A DNA stretch of 64,000 bases. Origin: Trichoplax adhaerens. Its lineage: Eukaryota > Placozoa > Uniplacotomia > Trichoplacea > Trichoplacidae. The stretch is taken from contig NW_002060950.1 in assembly GCF_000150275.1 (NCBI RefSeq), positions 2,344,106-2,408,105 of the forward strand, in the 5' to 3' direction. The position numbers and the translations under genes are program-made. The notes under the pieces were generated by a model. The model saw nothing but the letters and a program-made list of their open reading frames with translations. It had not been told where the DNA came from and ran no database searches. Positions 1-13,200 of the stretch are shown piece by piece (within the stretch, counting starts at the first letter, position 1; every line of letters starts with the position of its first letter).

Positions 1-2851
1 ATTCAACAGATAAGGAAGAAAACACTACCGAAGAAGCTGACAACCACTTTCTATCTCCACAGGCTTGCTCGGCTTATCTTAAGCTTTGTGCAACTATACT
101 TTGGAAATTATATCCAAATAACATGTAAGTTATATTAAAAATAAATAAAAGCTTTGCTCAAGTCTTTCTTTTTATTCTAATTGTGCGCATGTTGCGGTAT
201 ACCTTTTAAGTTTAACTAATTAGAAGGATTTTAAAAAAAATTGTTGAAGTTGTGTTATGATTGCTATAAATAATCTTGAAAGAATCTGGACGGTTTACTT
301 TCGAATGTAGGACCTGGTGTAAAAATATCACTGCCGAGTTAAGTCAGCGTCTTAATATTTCGTCATCAGGTACGAGAGGAAACATTTTAAAATTACACCG
401 AATGGATATTTACTAGCTTCTTTAGTATAGCTGTGACTTTCAATCATTAAATCTGTGAAAAATCACGCTGTTTTATTGACATTTCATTCTTTTGCATGCA
501 TGTAACTTACAGAAATAGATTCTATATATATGGCTTTAGAAAGTAAGGAGTCTACTGAACCAGAAGAGTCTTTGATCAAAACTTTGCAAGCTGATAATAT
601 CGTTAAAGACAACCTTGGGATAGTTATCCAGGTTTTAGCATATGCTATTTCATTCAATACGAGTCAAAAATCGGATACTAGTTTGATAGTTACGGCAACT
701 TACTGAATGATTTCTCGTGAATAGCAATAATATGAAATTTGATCTATTGAAGATATTAGTAATCAATTTATCGTATCCTTTCTGCAGGATTTGATTGGAT
801 TTGGTTTGCAAACTGGTAAAGATTAAAGTTTTACCTTATTCCTTGACGTATTATTCTATGCCTATACTACACCCCTTTTATTTTTTTAGCATTTGTGACG
901 ATAATTAATAATTTGCATGCCTTTAAAATATATATTTCATACTTGATAGGACGTTACGATGCTAGATTTCGGGTTTTTGTTAGGCAGCTCTCTTGGACCT
1001 TTATGATTCCGTGGTTTGAGATTGAATTATTTGAAGAGAGTTGTTTGCAGAAAATTATAGAGTTTACTGAAGCAGAGTTAGTTGAAATAAGTGATATTTT
1101 TTAATGTTAATTAATTATGCTGACTGGAGTTGATAAGATTTGTGCAAAAATATACGCGTACAAGTGATTACTTTCAGTTATTTCTTTAGATAAGCTTGTA
1201 ATATCCGCCTATTTAAAAGTATATTTTAGTATTTAACTGTAACTCGGTCACTCCTAGGGAAGAAGAAAAGCTGGAACTAAGAAATAAAGCATCCGGAAAG
1301 GCGAGAAAATATTGGATAATAGGAGTTGCAGGTGTCGGTGGAGGTTTTGCTATGGCATTAACAGGTGGTTTAGCTGCTCCGCTTATTGCAGCTGGTGGTG
1401 GAGCACTATTAGCGTCTGCAAGTGCGCCAGTAATCAGTCCAAACTTCGGTACTAGTTTACTGACTAAGTTATTTGGAATCCAAGAAAATCATTTAGCGTA
1501 TTTTAAAACTGAAAGGCATTTTGGCCGTTCAAGTAATTGCGAATTTGACGTCTTAACTTCTGGACAGGAGTTACATTTCACAATTGCTATTTCTGGTTAC
1601 TTGACTAGAAATTCTGATAGCGACTTCTACAAACAATGGTCGATGCTTTACCTCAGCAAAGAACAATATATCCTTAAATGGGAAAGACGTCATTTAGCTA
1701 ATTTTGGTACGATCATTGAAGATATACTAAAAGAATTAGTTGTTGAGGAAGGATCAGGAATTTTACAGCAAACGGCTATACCGGGCCTTCATTCACTAAT
1801 ATCTTTGCCTGCACAACTTTCAAAAGCAGCTTATAAGCTAGAAAAACCCTGGAGTACTTGCGTCAAATATGCCAAAAAGGTTGGTAAACAATTAGCAACC
1901 GTCTTAATGAAAAGAATGGGAGGCTCGAGACCTGTTAGTCTGATTGGTTTCAGTCTTGGTGCAAGTGTTATATATTATTGCTTAGAAGAATTACAAAAAC
2001 AGCCAAATAATAAAGGCATTATTGAGAGTGTTACATTGCTAGGAGCACCTATTGAACGAAATTCGGACGAATGGGAGCAAGTGGTAGATATAATTGCTGG
2101 AAAAATCATAAACGCCTACTGTAGCAATGATTGGATATTGCAAACAATTTTCAGAGCTACCACGAATCGAGCTAATATAGCGGGTCTATCGCCTATTGTA
2201 TGTTCAAAAGGGAGAATTCTCAATGTTAATTTATCAGAACACGTTACGAATCATATGGATTATACTGTGAAAATGAAAGATATTTTAGAGTTGCTGAGAA
2301 TACCAACTGCTGAGATCTACTACGAAAAGAAAGTTCGATTTCAACGTAACTTGATATTATTAAAAAATGCGACGACAGAAAATATAGAAAGACAAAAAAA
2401 TGGAAGCGCTGCGAGTAAGCCTGAAAATGGCATTGAAAATCATGCTAGTGATCAATCGAAAGTAGTAATGACTACCTCTGCTGGTGATACAAACAGTCTA
2501 CATGAAGCTAAAGAAGATAAGTTAAATAATTCTCATAACCAATTAGATATTGAAATAGAAGAAAATGATAAGAATCCAAATCCAGAAGGTAATATCCGTA
2601 CTGTTGCTGACAATGAAATACATACTGACACAAAATCAGCTAATCAAGAGAGTAATACAGTCACTAGACTTGATGAGACACAGGAAATAACACTATCCTC
2701 AACTATCGAAGGTCCTGCATCAATAAGCGATGAATCTAATAATCGCAAGAAAGATTTTATTCAGGAAAGTGCTGCTACAGCTATTCATAATTCCGGGTCT
2801 ATAGCAGAAACCCTGCCTAGCAATGTTACCGAACATAGCAATAAAGAATAG
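1..2851 (+). CDS. TMCO4: TMCO4-like DUF726 membrane hydrolase, 5' end outside the window
   Basis: Model: exons <1..124, 344..369, 513..631, 788..815, 950..1090, 1263..2851; phases chain to an open frame of 674 visible residues. The family is a membrane-associated alpha/beta-hydrolase-like protein (DUF726) of poorly known substrate. Seen: a Gly/Ala-rich hydrophobic pair just after KYWIIGVAGVGGG (coded near 1307-1440), the nucleophile elbow GFSLGAS with Ser at 1952-1954, a candidate Asp in CSNDW (2129-2131) and a candidate His in TNHMDY (2252-2254), giving a plausible Ser-Asp-His triad. The upstream GRYDARFRVFVRQ segment is also typical of the family. The last ~160 residues are polar, acidic low-complexity sequence. 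Two exons are only 26 and 28 nt. The 1090/1263 junction is the least certain: the donor is weak (GTGATA), and the strongest nearby acceptor (ending 1257) would be out of phase. Identity is strong; exact exon edges are inference. Confidence 0.85.
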
Positions 2852-4160
2852 CAGTATAATCGAATGAAGCAGTTTTATTTAATAGCATAATCTATCTGTC
2901 ACCAGCTACGCGAATCATCATGCTACTTTTACTAGCGAGGAAATATTAAGAATAATCCGGGGGTACCGTAGTCTAAAGCTATAAAGAATGATGGCCCGTG
3001 CTGGTTGTATGATAGCAATAGAAGACATATTTAAGCGCCTCAGAGTCCAGTATTTTGATACTTTAATGAGATCAACGGCTATTACTCATCCAGGACCAGT
3101 AACTTTTGTATCTAAATAACCTGACCTAAGTATTTGTAACTTAATTTCATTTCATACATGCAGTTAGAAATACTCGAGTCTTGAGTGATAATAGCAGATC
3201 AAAAGTAAAGTTAAAGATAATCCACTGAGGTACATGATCGCCATAATTTCTTGCAACATGAAGCTAGAAGCTGTCATAGAATCGAATAAAAATCTTTAGT
3301 AAATGCATAAGGCAAACCCCATGTTGCAAAGCCATTGTACCTTAGTGCATAATTTGATGGCGATATTGTCTGATTGTATCATTTATTTATTATTTATCGT
3401 CGTTTGTAATAATTAACAGCTAATTTTTTATCTAGTCGGTATCTCCCAGTTGCTTAGCAATTGAGATGTACAAGTGTGTAACTTTCAAAATGCTTCGCTC
3501 TATCGTATATTATAATTATACTAACTATTATTTTGGCTTACCGTGAATTGGAATATTGTCCTTTCTATATTAAGATTATCTAATTTATTATGGAATAAAT
3601 GCGCATTTACAAGGTGTGGTACTGCGGTAAATTAATCAAGAGCTTACGTATCACGACGATTTTGCCAAGATGTTTCTCGCAAAGGCTTCCTTTCCGTGAA
3701 CTTCATTTCTCTGAAAAATAGAACAAAAATTGCTGTAAAGCTGCGATTAGATTGAACTATTTAAAGATTCTCAAGTTAAATAAATTAAATAATACGAAGT
3801 TGTTGACTCATCGGTATAATCCTTTTTGATGGTGTAATACGCGTACACCATTGCAAATTATTCTTGCAATGTACAACTGCTAATGAAATCGAAAATTTTC
3901 TCATAAAATGATAGGATGCAACTGTAACATGAGTCACCGTCACTGTGTATCTGTATCTGAGTTAAAGTTACGTACGAATAATGCGTATTTCCTCCATTTT
4001 GATATCTGCATAATTTTAACCTTCTAAAATGGAAACTATAGCTGATGTCTTATACGATCTACGTATGTGGTCTATTCCAAGTCCGTGGTCAAGAGTATTT
4101 ACAGTAGAGTACCATAAAGCATATACCGTTATTTTTAGTGACTTATTTGACTTTTGAGGG
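2852..4160. other. Intergenic, no gene seen
   Basis: Downstream of the TMCO4-like gene. A possible poly(A) signal AATAAA lies at 3285-3290 on the + strand, about 430 nt after the stop. No coding exon or RNA gene was recognised on either strand. Confidence 0.5.
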
Positions 4161-4167
4161 TTGTGTG

Positions 4168-4737
4168 TCAAATTGATTCTGTACAGCCAGTATATACAAT
4201 ATAGGTGTCATGGACTACTTCCTGACAAGTTTACTAGTCTAACGTAAGGCACTTTGAGTTTCTTCTACAGATTACTGCCCTCATCTTCCGAAAGATCTAG
4301 TAAGAATATGAAGCAACCGTCTCTCTCATCTACAGACAGTATACTGTAAAGACATACTTCAAATTGATTCTGTGCAGCCAATATATAGGTGCCATGGACT
4401 ACTTCCTGACAAGTTTACTAGTCTAAGGTAAAGCACTTTGAGTTTCCTCTACAGATTACTACCCTCAACTTCCGAAAGATCTAGTAGGAATATGAAGCAA
4501 CCGTCTCTCTCATCTACAGATAGCATACTGCAAAGACATACGTCAAATTGATTCTGTGCAGCCAATATATAGGTGTCATGGACTACTTCCTGACAAGTTT
4601 ACTAGTCTAAGGTAAAGCACTTTGAGTTTCTTCTACAGATTACTACCCTCATCTTCCGAAAGATCTACTGTACTGTACAGTAGTAAGAATATGAAGCAAC
4701 AGCCTCTCTCGTCTACAGACAGCATACTGGAAAGACA
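4168..4737. repeat. Three tandem copies of a ~187-bp unit
   Basis: Copies begin with TCAAATTGATTCTGT(A/G)CAGCC at 4168, 4359 and 4543, so spacings are 191 and 184 bp. All share the core GACTACTTCCTGACAAG and a block with GAAAGATCTA. Copy 3 carries an extra CTGTACTGTACAGTA after GATCTA that copies 1 and 2 lack. The array lies about 500 bp upstream of the ALG10 start codon. Confidence 0.9.
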
Positions 4738-4746
4738 TTTTGTGCA

Positions 4747-5020
4747 GTACAGTACGTACTGTACAAAACCCGCATTTTTTTCTTAGTACTGTAACAATCG
4801 GCGTACTTGAATTAATAATTACTTAGAAATTCGACATTGTACGCAAATTATAACGACGGATTCGCGTTATTGGATTTATGCTCTATGGTTTGACATACAA
4901 TTGGTTAAACTTCTGTACATTTTTTAAATTTTACTTTAGTTTAAATACATAAAAATTTCTCAGACACTTTGTACTGTACTGACAGTGTACAGTGTACAGT
5001 ACTGTACTGTACAGTACAAC
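4747..5020. repeat. GTAC-rich palindromic simple sequence
   Basis: A perfect 18-bp palindrome, GTACAGTACGTACTGTAC, lies at 4747-4764. A second tract at about 4970-5020 is built from overlapping GTACTGTAC, GTACAGTAC and GTGTACAGT words. Related words recur in the ALG10 intron (about 6150-6305). Confidence 0.8.
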
Positions 5021-5256
5021 ACAGTAAAGCTATGCCTCACTCTCTACAGTACATTACTATCAACTGACTCAAGCCATTTATCACAGTTGATTTCTAACTC
5101 GGTATATGACTAAAACTCTTTCAAGAAGAACGAATCCGCTATTGCAAAAGTAATTGTAGGCTCGACAACTTGTTCATTGATGAATGAAATTGAGCCAAAT
5201 TGATATCTATTGGCTGAGATTTAGCTTAGGTGTATGTAGATTATCGTTATATAAAA

Positions 5257-7558
5257 ATGGCTTTACCAATGGAAATTGTCATGCTTGCATGCTGTCTATT
5301 TTCCGTCTCCTTTGCTGTGCTGCTAATGATGAATTCGGCTCACTCCATGTCCTATATGGACGAAATCTTTCATATACCTCAGGCACAACGTTATTGCCGG
5401 TATAACTTCCATGAATGGGATTCAATGATTACCACATTACCGGGGATGTATTTGGCTTCATTTCTAATCGCTAGAGTAACCGTATGGATTAATTATCTAG
5501 CCATGGGTAGCATCGACTTTTGCTCTGTATTATGGCTTCGATTTCATAACCTAATATATGCAACAGGCAATTTTATCGTCATGTATAAACTGCTGGAAAA
5601 ATTCCATTGCCCACTCAAGGTAGGCAGTGAAAAGAAGCGAATGATATTGCTATCCAACTACAGTACATGGTTGGAATGGATGCATTAATTTATTGCTACA
5701 GACGATAATTAGTTCAATGGCTTTCAACAACTTATCATTTTACTTCTACATATTGATGCAATGAGTAGAGTCTAGTACACAAATACATGATATCGTTTGT
5801 TCTCCCTATAGTTGTTATCAAAAAATTGATCTTGCGTTCTCAAATTTGCTATCATCTATTTTGCTTGCAACCAAGAATTTACGGTACTTTAACAGTGCTA
5901 GCTCATCTCCAGATTAAAACTGAGATAATGCACGGATCATTAATAACACACCGCTTTAATTAACAAAGTTTTAACCTTGGATAAATTACGGTACTCAAAA
6001 ATATCAAGTTTATCAGAGTAGAAACTACTACTGGAAATTACTTTATTACTTTCACAGTATACTACGTAACACGTACATATGTGATACGATTTTAACTACT
6101 ACATCGCTACGAATACAGAATATTGTTGACTTACAGATCATAATAATTACTGTACTGTAATGACAAAAATTATGCATCGTTAAATCAATGGAGTATACTG
6201 CACGTACATACTGTACAGGTAAGATACCCTTTCGCTAAGCAATATACTGTAGACTGCCTTTAATCTTTCAAAGTACTGTATAGTAGGTAAGTTACAGTAC
6301 TTGGTGCATGCCAATGGTTCATATCGTCATCAAGCCGCAATTATTTCCCTTCTTAATATGCGCCTACGTACAACTATCACATAGCCTAATAGAGATATGT
6401 ACTACTGCAGTGATGATCACAATTAACAATATTATGCAGGAAAGTTCGCGCTAATTGCCTTGCTTACGGATTGACTTATTTTAGAATCCCAAAGATAGAA
6501 GAAATGCCCAACTAGAAGCTGAAAGAGATATGATACGAATAAACTCTGGCGTAACTGCATTTATTATATCTGGCTTTCCTCTGCTCTATTTTTTCACCTT
6601 TTTATACTATACCGATCAAGGATCTACGTTTTTTACCTTACTGTGTTACCTGTTCTCATTGAATATGTACCATAAGACTGCTGCTTTTATTGGTATCATT
6701 GCAATTCTCTTTCGTCAAACCAATGTTATTTGGGTAATGTTTGCCGCCGGTGTTTCTATAGCTCAAATCTATGATGCATCATTCAAAGTATCAGCAGTGC
6801 AAGAAAAGTTAGCACTGTCTAAAGACTACCGCACCTACTATGATGTATTCATTTTAATCACTAAAAGGCAATTTCGCAAGATTATCTCCATTTCTTGGCC
6901 TTATATAATAGTGATTTTGGCGTTTATTATTTTTGTCATAGTCAATGGAGGTATAGTTGTTGGCGATAGAAATAACCATCAACCGGCCCTGCACATACCC
7001 CAGTTGTGGTATTTCCTGTCCTTTAGTCTATTTTTCGCTGCACCACATCTTTGTCGACCTTCCTATGTTTTTTCCTTCTTCAATGATGCTTTGGAGTATT
7101 GGTATCTTACACTTAGCGGAGTTGTCGTCATGGCATTTTCTGTTTACAAGTTCACTTTTGTGCATACGTATTTACTAGCTGATAATCGGCATTATACATT
7201 TTATGTTTGGAGAAGATTGTATAATGCACATCCATCTATTCCATATCTAATTATACCCATGCATTTGTATACTATTTATATTGTCTATAAAACACTTGCG
7301 GAAAAACGATCCAATCTCTGGATAGCTATCTTTACTGTTGCTGTAACTTTGGTAACAATCCCTCAACGTTTACTTGAATTTAGATACTTTATTCTTCCTT
7401 ATATAATAATGAGGTTAAATTTTCCATTAATGCCGTATCCGTTCTTGTTATTGGAGATTTTTATATACTTTGCTATAAATTACTTGACCATTTTTAATTT
7501 TATTAGTTCACCATTTGTTTGGTTAAAAAGTGGTGAAATTCAAAGATTTATGTGGTAA
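5257..7558 (+). CDS. ALG10: ALG10 alpha-1,2-glucosyltransferase, complete
   Basis: Two exons, 5257..5619 and 6485..7558, joined in phase 0 (AAG|gtaggc ... ttttag|AAT); 478 residues, against 473 in the human protein as I recall it. The enzyme adds the third, terminal glucose to the dolichol-linked oligosaccharide in the ER, using dolichyl-phosphate glucose. Diagnostic motifs: [15 protein letters not shown] at residues 33-47 (Asp/Glu in the first lumenal loop), [77 protein letters not shown] and the C-terminal EIQRFMW. Many hydrophobic membrane segments are evident. The start is the ATG at 5257: the frame is open upstream to 5230 but begins there with GTG and has no earlier ATG. The 865-bp intron is rich in GTAC words. 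Confidence 0.96.
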
Positions 7559-8949
7559 AATATCTGTACTTATAATTATGTTACTGTTCTGTCACGCTGG
7601 TTACAACTGCAGATTCTTCTATCTGTTTAAATGACGATGGTTATTTCTCAGCAGCGCGATTATAAACAAAATTATCTTACTTTCTGCTTATTCCTTTAAA
7701 TGACAAATTTTTTATCATTGATATCTTTATATTTTTATAAGTATTCGTGCAAATTTTTATTGATAACAATAGTTAAGGCACTATTTATATATTTAAAATG
7801 GTAATAAAATAATTTGCCTTGAAATCGTAGCGTCATAGAAAGTTAACATAGGAAATATGTAAGAAGTAATCATGGCGCAGTTTTATAACCTATATAAACA
7901 GAGTTTCAACATTACGATAGGTGTGCTGATAAAGCAGATAATTGAATTGACAAACTTTAAACTTGAATTTAGGCGGTAAGACGTAGACTTAGGTCTTTTT
8001 CGATTAAAGAGATAAATTATACAGGAAGCCATGATAGCAAAATCAACTGCAACTGATAATTCACTACGTGTTAAAGCATGCCGAGTAATTACAGCTTGTA
8101 TTCAAAGTATGGACTCTTCTGTTTAGTCAATGGGAGAACGAAATCTTGATGTATAAAGTAATCATTGTCATATCATTTCATTGCTCTGTCTTTAGTTGAT
8201 GTTCAAAATGAATTACAGGGAAACGCCATCACATGATATTTCATGTCGATGTAATTTTCACCACAAAAGAATAGCTGAACTCATTTTTAGCAAAACTTCC
8301 TTTCTAACTGGAGAAGCCTATCTAGTTTCGGGCTGACATCCGTTCATTCGTTAAGCCTTTCTGAGCCAGCGCAAGTCGATACTCTCGTAAATGTATCGTT
8401 ATGCTTGTGTACCTTCACACAATTAAAGATATCGACTTCTTCAGCTTAAATCACTAAGTATCATAAATGCAATGAACATTCATGACGTTGGTACTACTTT
8501 ACCAAGTCAGTATTTCCTAAACATTGCCTAATTCTATATTTGTAACATTAGTCCTGTTACAGTAAGTATTGGTGATTTCTTATCATTTTGACTGAAAGTT
8601 CAAATATCTATGATCTGGCTAAAATCCAATCCTAGCCATTTATCACGGTGTAAATACACCATGAATTGTGATACAGATTAAGTATTTGTGTCGTAGTAGA
8701 TTTCTGCCAATATAGGTTAGTTTCAGTAAACTTTTGTAATTGACTTATAATTGCGAAAGTTACTCGTCAGTGCAACAGCACTACGTTGCCTAAATTATGA
8801 GTTTAAGAAAGTATTGTTGCTCACAGTGTTTCAGTGTTATATTAACTGGTTGTGAGCCTTTATGAAGAATAATTCTTATGCGCTATAGCAGCAGTACTGT
8901 ATTCTTACTAGTTCTTTCAATAGATTAGGGTAGTAATCTGTACAAGCAA
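7559..8949. other. Intergenic, no gene seen
   Basis: 3' flank of ALG10. Apart from the candidate poly(A) signal I found no open frame with coding character and no repeat structure. Confidence 0.45.
7803..7808 (+). terminator. Candidate poly(A) signal of ALG10
   Basis: AATAAA about 245 nt after the ALG10 stop codon; the only basis is the hexamer and its position. Confidence 0.4.
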
Positions 8950-9005
8950 CTCAAAGTAAGTGCTTTACGTTAAACTAGTAAACTTGTCAGGAAGTAGTCC
9001 GTGAT
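8950..9005 (-). repeat. Inverted fragment of the 187-bp tandem-repeat unit
   Basis: ACTCAAAGTAAGTGCTTTAC and the following TAAACTAGTAAACTTGTCAG, GAAGTAGTCC are the reverse complement, nearly base for base, of the middle of each copy at 4168-4737. This shows the unit is dispersed and not confined to the array. Confidence 0.75.
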
Positions 9006-9230
9006 AATTAGTAACTGATTTAGTAGTTCTCGCAACTAAAATAGCGTTGATCATATTAGGTAGAATAAAATAGAAGTAGCTCGATGTTACGAATTTTATC
9101 TATGTGACTGTAGTCTAGCATGGTATTCTAGGCCGAAACTAGAATAGTAGCTGACAGTGGCAACTTAGAAGAGCAAAATACTTTAGTTTATTCTTTATCA
9201 GGAGAGTAATCCTTCACACCATTATGCATA

Positions 9231-9459
9231 ATGGCCGGTTAAAATCCGAATTAAGATCAAAACTATTAGAGTTTCGGTCTTTAGCCGGCTATGCCAGTGT
9301 TTTAAGTATATTGTTTATCATATTAATGGATTTTATTGCCCTACGGAAGTGTTTAGTAGTATGACTGGAAAGGATTAAATAAAAGTTTGTTTTCTTTCTC
9401 TTTTGCAAACAATCTTCCATAAACTATCTATACTCTTAATTCGGATTTTAGCTGGCTAG
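9231..9459. mobile_element. MITE-like element, ~228 bp, with ~24-bp terminal inverted repeats
   Basis: The left end (9233-9256) reads GGCCGGTTAAAATCCGAATT then AAGA. The reverse complement of the right end (about 9433-9456) reads AGCCAGCTAAAATCCGAATT then AAGA, with three mismatches in the outer bases. The interior has no open frame. No clear target duplication could be assigned, so the exact ends are uncertain. Non-autonomous DNA-transposon remnant is the best reading. Confidence 0.6.
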
Positions 9460-10288
9460 TATAAATAATACTTGCAATATATGATATATCGTTGTATATC
9501 CTGATTCAAATTCCACCAGAAATGAATTAACAGTAAGCACTACAGCCAATAATTAAATCGTTAGATTAAGTATAATAACAGTGGGTGTGACTTTACTTTA
9601 AGTAAGCGATAAATTTAAAGATAACTCGTGATTTCAATACTATAAAAGTAATGTGCAGTAAGTCAGAGCTCGGCTTAAGTCAATGGATCATTAAACAACT
9701 AAGAAAATTGGCATGCAATTTAATGAGCGCTAGATCGGACGCCAGTTAAAAATAATAGGTGATTGCTAAGCAACTTAATCATAAGCCTATTGTTTTCATT
9801 TAGATAAGGGACAAAGAAAACTTTAACTTCCTGCTAGGTCCAATAGATAACTATGAAATTACTTAGAGATACTGTTGTACACTACGGGTATAGACAATAA
9901 AGGCATCAAATTGCTAAAGTTCCTATTAAGCTTATTGCGAGTCACGCTTACTACGCAGAAATAACGTAGTAACTGTTGTAACTTTGGCTAATACTAAAAG
10001 TGGCACTACGCTTTCTAATCGATAAATGAACAGATGCTAATTTAGTAGACTTCAACCAACGATCATGGTGATCTAAATTTTAAAATTGGTGTCTTGATCA
10101 AGCAAAATTAGTCAATCTCATTGTTTATTGGATCATTTAATCAGTTTAATTACGTAATCAAGTGGCTCGAATATTATAAATTTGATAGCCTAATTATTTT
10201 TTTGAATTATCTTTTATTACACCCTGACGTCGATATCCTCATCCATATCTGGCGCAATAAAATAAAGTAATAGCTTGGCCAAGATAAC
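9460..10288. other. Upstream flank of the first LIM gene
   Basis: No coding exon recognised. An in-frame TAG at 10271-10273 precedes the chosen ATG at 10289, so the open frame does not extend further upstream. Confidence 0.45.
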
Positions 10289-13200
10289 ATGAATTATTCA
10301 CCACAGCATCATCCTAACCGATTTGTCAATAGCATCTCTTGTCGAAAATGTGGCAGACCTTGTTCCGGCGAAACTTTGAAAGTTGCCAATGATTTTTTTC
10401 ACTCCAAGTGTTTTACATGTAAAGGTTAGTTATAGTTAAAATTCTGAGATGACGATAACAATATCGCTCCATTAAATGCTAATTAATCGTCAAAAAAAAG
10501 TTACTACTAGTTATTTAATCGCGGTCATTTTTTATTAATAACAAAAGTATATTTTCTTAAAGAAATGAAACAATTTTCGTAAATTTGCCTCTACATGATG
10601 GATTCTAACAAAAAATGCACTTCGCATTCTACAAGATAGCATCTTATCAAAACTGCCAATAAATGCAGCTGCATATATTGAATATTTCAGAAAGTTATTT
10701 TAATTGCACCTAAATAGAAATACGTTCGATTTTAGTTAATAATTTTGATTTCAATTTTGTTGATCGTAATACTGAGTGCTAAGCAGTCACCGTTTTGCTT
10801 TTCAAAAGTTTACCAGGTAAGATCCCTATTAGCTTTGTAAGCAAGCGAATGAGAGATCCTGTTAATTCGTTCGATTGCTGTGTTGCAATGATTGCAATCA
10901 TCAAATTTCCAATCAATGCCATAAAACAAGACCTTTTCTAATTTATAGACTCCAGTAAACATACGAATGACACGATTAATTTACCGTAGTAATTTCACTA
11001 CTGTAATTAAAATTTTTAGACTATAAATGTAACGCAAATGGGCAGCCCATCGGAAATCACCAACTGCAGTAAAATCAAACACGATCGCTTCTAACATTGT
11101 AAACTTGTAAATAAGATACAATAAAAGTACGTTCCAAAATTGCAATCTTTAAACATAAATATGCACCAGTCTCATTTTCATAATTTACGAAACTTCCTTA
11201 CTGTTTACGCAGAAATAATCAACAAGGGAGTAAAAATGATGAAAAATCAATGTTGAAGTTACTAAGAAAATTTTGTATGTACACCCATTATGCTATAAGA
11301 ACCTCGATAGAATAGATCAGCCTGTATAGCTGTTTATATCTTCTGTCAGACGATTACGTACATATTGAAATATTCACAATTATATTAATGATTGTTGATT
11401 ACTTGTAGTCCTAATCGTGGACTACAATTAACACACTACATCATTTTTTCCTTCATTTCTACAAACTTATATGGTCAAACATACACATTAGTTTTTGTTT
11501 TATTGAATTAAAGATTACATTGATAGTTTACTACCTCAATAATTTCTAATGAAGGCAAATTCTGCATATCTGGTAATAAGTTATTATAATGTAAGCAGCG
11601 AACTTGAAATAATATAGTTAGCATTCAGCTTAGTCTAGTTATCTATTTATCAGAAAGAATACTGACGTATGTTGAAAAGTAAGGTAATAAAACCCTGTAA
11701 TTAAGGATATCGCTACACTTTAGCTAAATTCGAGGCGAAATACATCTACTTAATGGTAAATAGTCAAAATTTATCCGTGAAGTGCTTCCATTTTTTATCA
11801 AGAAGATGAATTACAATAGCAGCAGTCAAAACATTAATTTTGCTGCTCCGTAGAAGCAGCCATGCTTGAATTCCAATAAAGGGCTTCATAAGTTTGAATA
11901 TTAATCTTCGTAGAAATGTTAGAAAGAGTAATTTAACTTGGTATATCCGCTTATTAAGCAAGTAACAGTTTTCTGGTAGGAATAGAAAAAAGATAATGGA
12001 CATAAAGCAGGTCACAGTTCTGCAGTGTTAGTGGTCATCTTGACATGAAGAATTTATTTGTCGGTTAATGCCAAGTTGGTCATTACAATAGCTGTCAAAT
12101 ATCATTGTCAAATATCATTGTCGCTTCTCTATACCAGTTTCGCCATTTTGATACCCCTATTTCAAGTATTATTGTCACTAATCGCTTCGTGATGGCCCGC
12201 AGCAATTTTTTCTTTACGTGTTTAGTAATGCGCTAGGATAAGAATTAGAATAAGCATTTATCAACACAGTTTACGTCATAGGTAGTGGCTATTTGATCCA
12301 ATATAGAGCAAATTAAAATCCTAGATTCAAACAAGCAATATTATTATAAAGGATACTATCTTCAATATAGCTAGCATTGTGGATTAGTTCATCAGATTGA
12401 TAGAGTTAATGCTAATGCTAGAATAAAAAGTTTCCTTTTTATTTTTAATAAGATTCGGATAGACACAGAGAAGAATATAACAATCTACATAAGCTAATGT
12501 AGGTTTTAATCGAGCTCGAGTAAATTTATTTGCCTTAGTTTATTAGCTTTGATTCATTAATTGAAAGCAAATTAGACTAGGAGTACATTTTCATATTTCA
12601 CTGTTTTGCTGTCCCAAAAAAACTTGTAACAAGGGAAACCTATATCAGAAATCCAGAAAATACTAGATTTCTACTATTTTTATATAGTCTACAACAGACT
12701 ACCAGCGACTACACCGAACCTAGGTTAAACTACTTTTTATCAAATACGTCGCGACTACTAAGGCCAACACAGTTACATTAACTGACAGCATTCTGTTCAA
12801 TCTAATAATGAATATAAGTTACAACGTCAAACTTGTTATATAAATTCGCTCGATGCACATCAGAATTAGAATTGAATAAGTTTATTTACGCTATTATACT
12901 GGAAAACTGCGCACTGCTTTATTACTGATTCAAATTATCTACCTAATTTTTTTAATATGCAATTATCGTACCAGTAGTGCTAATCAAAGCGAAGCGCTAG
13001 ATAAATCACACGATGCTTTAACACCTTAACAATTGTACTCCACAAACGTTCTTATTACAACAGAAAACTTGGTGCATTTAGTTCGCACTCAGTTACAGGT
13101 TGTAATAATCTATGAATGAGACAGAATTACTTACTTCGTATTGATGCACAGCAAATTTGTTATATCTATAGTAGAATTAATTTATAGTGGGTAGGAGCAT

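Noticed and set aside
11764-12015. 83-codon minus-strand frame in LIM intron 1
   Set aside because: Hydrophobic, low-complexity, typical of chance frames in A+T-rich introns.
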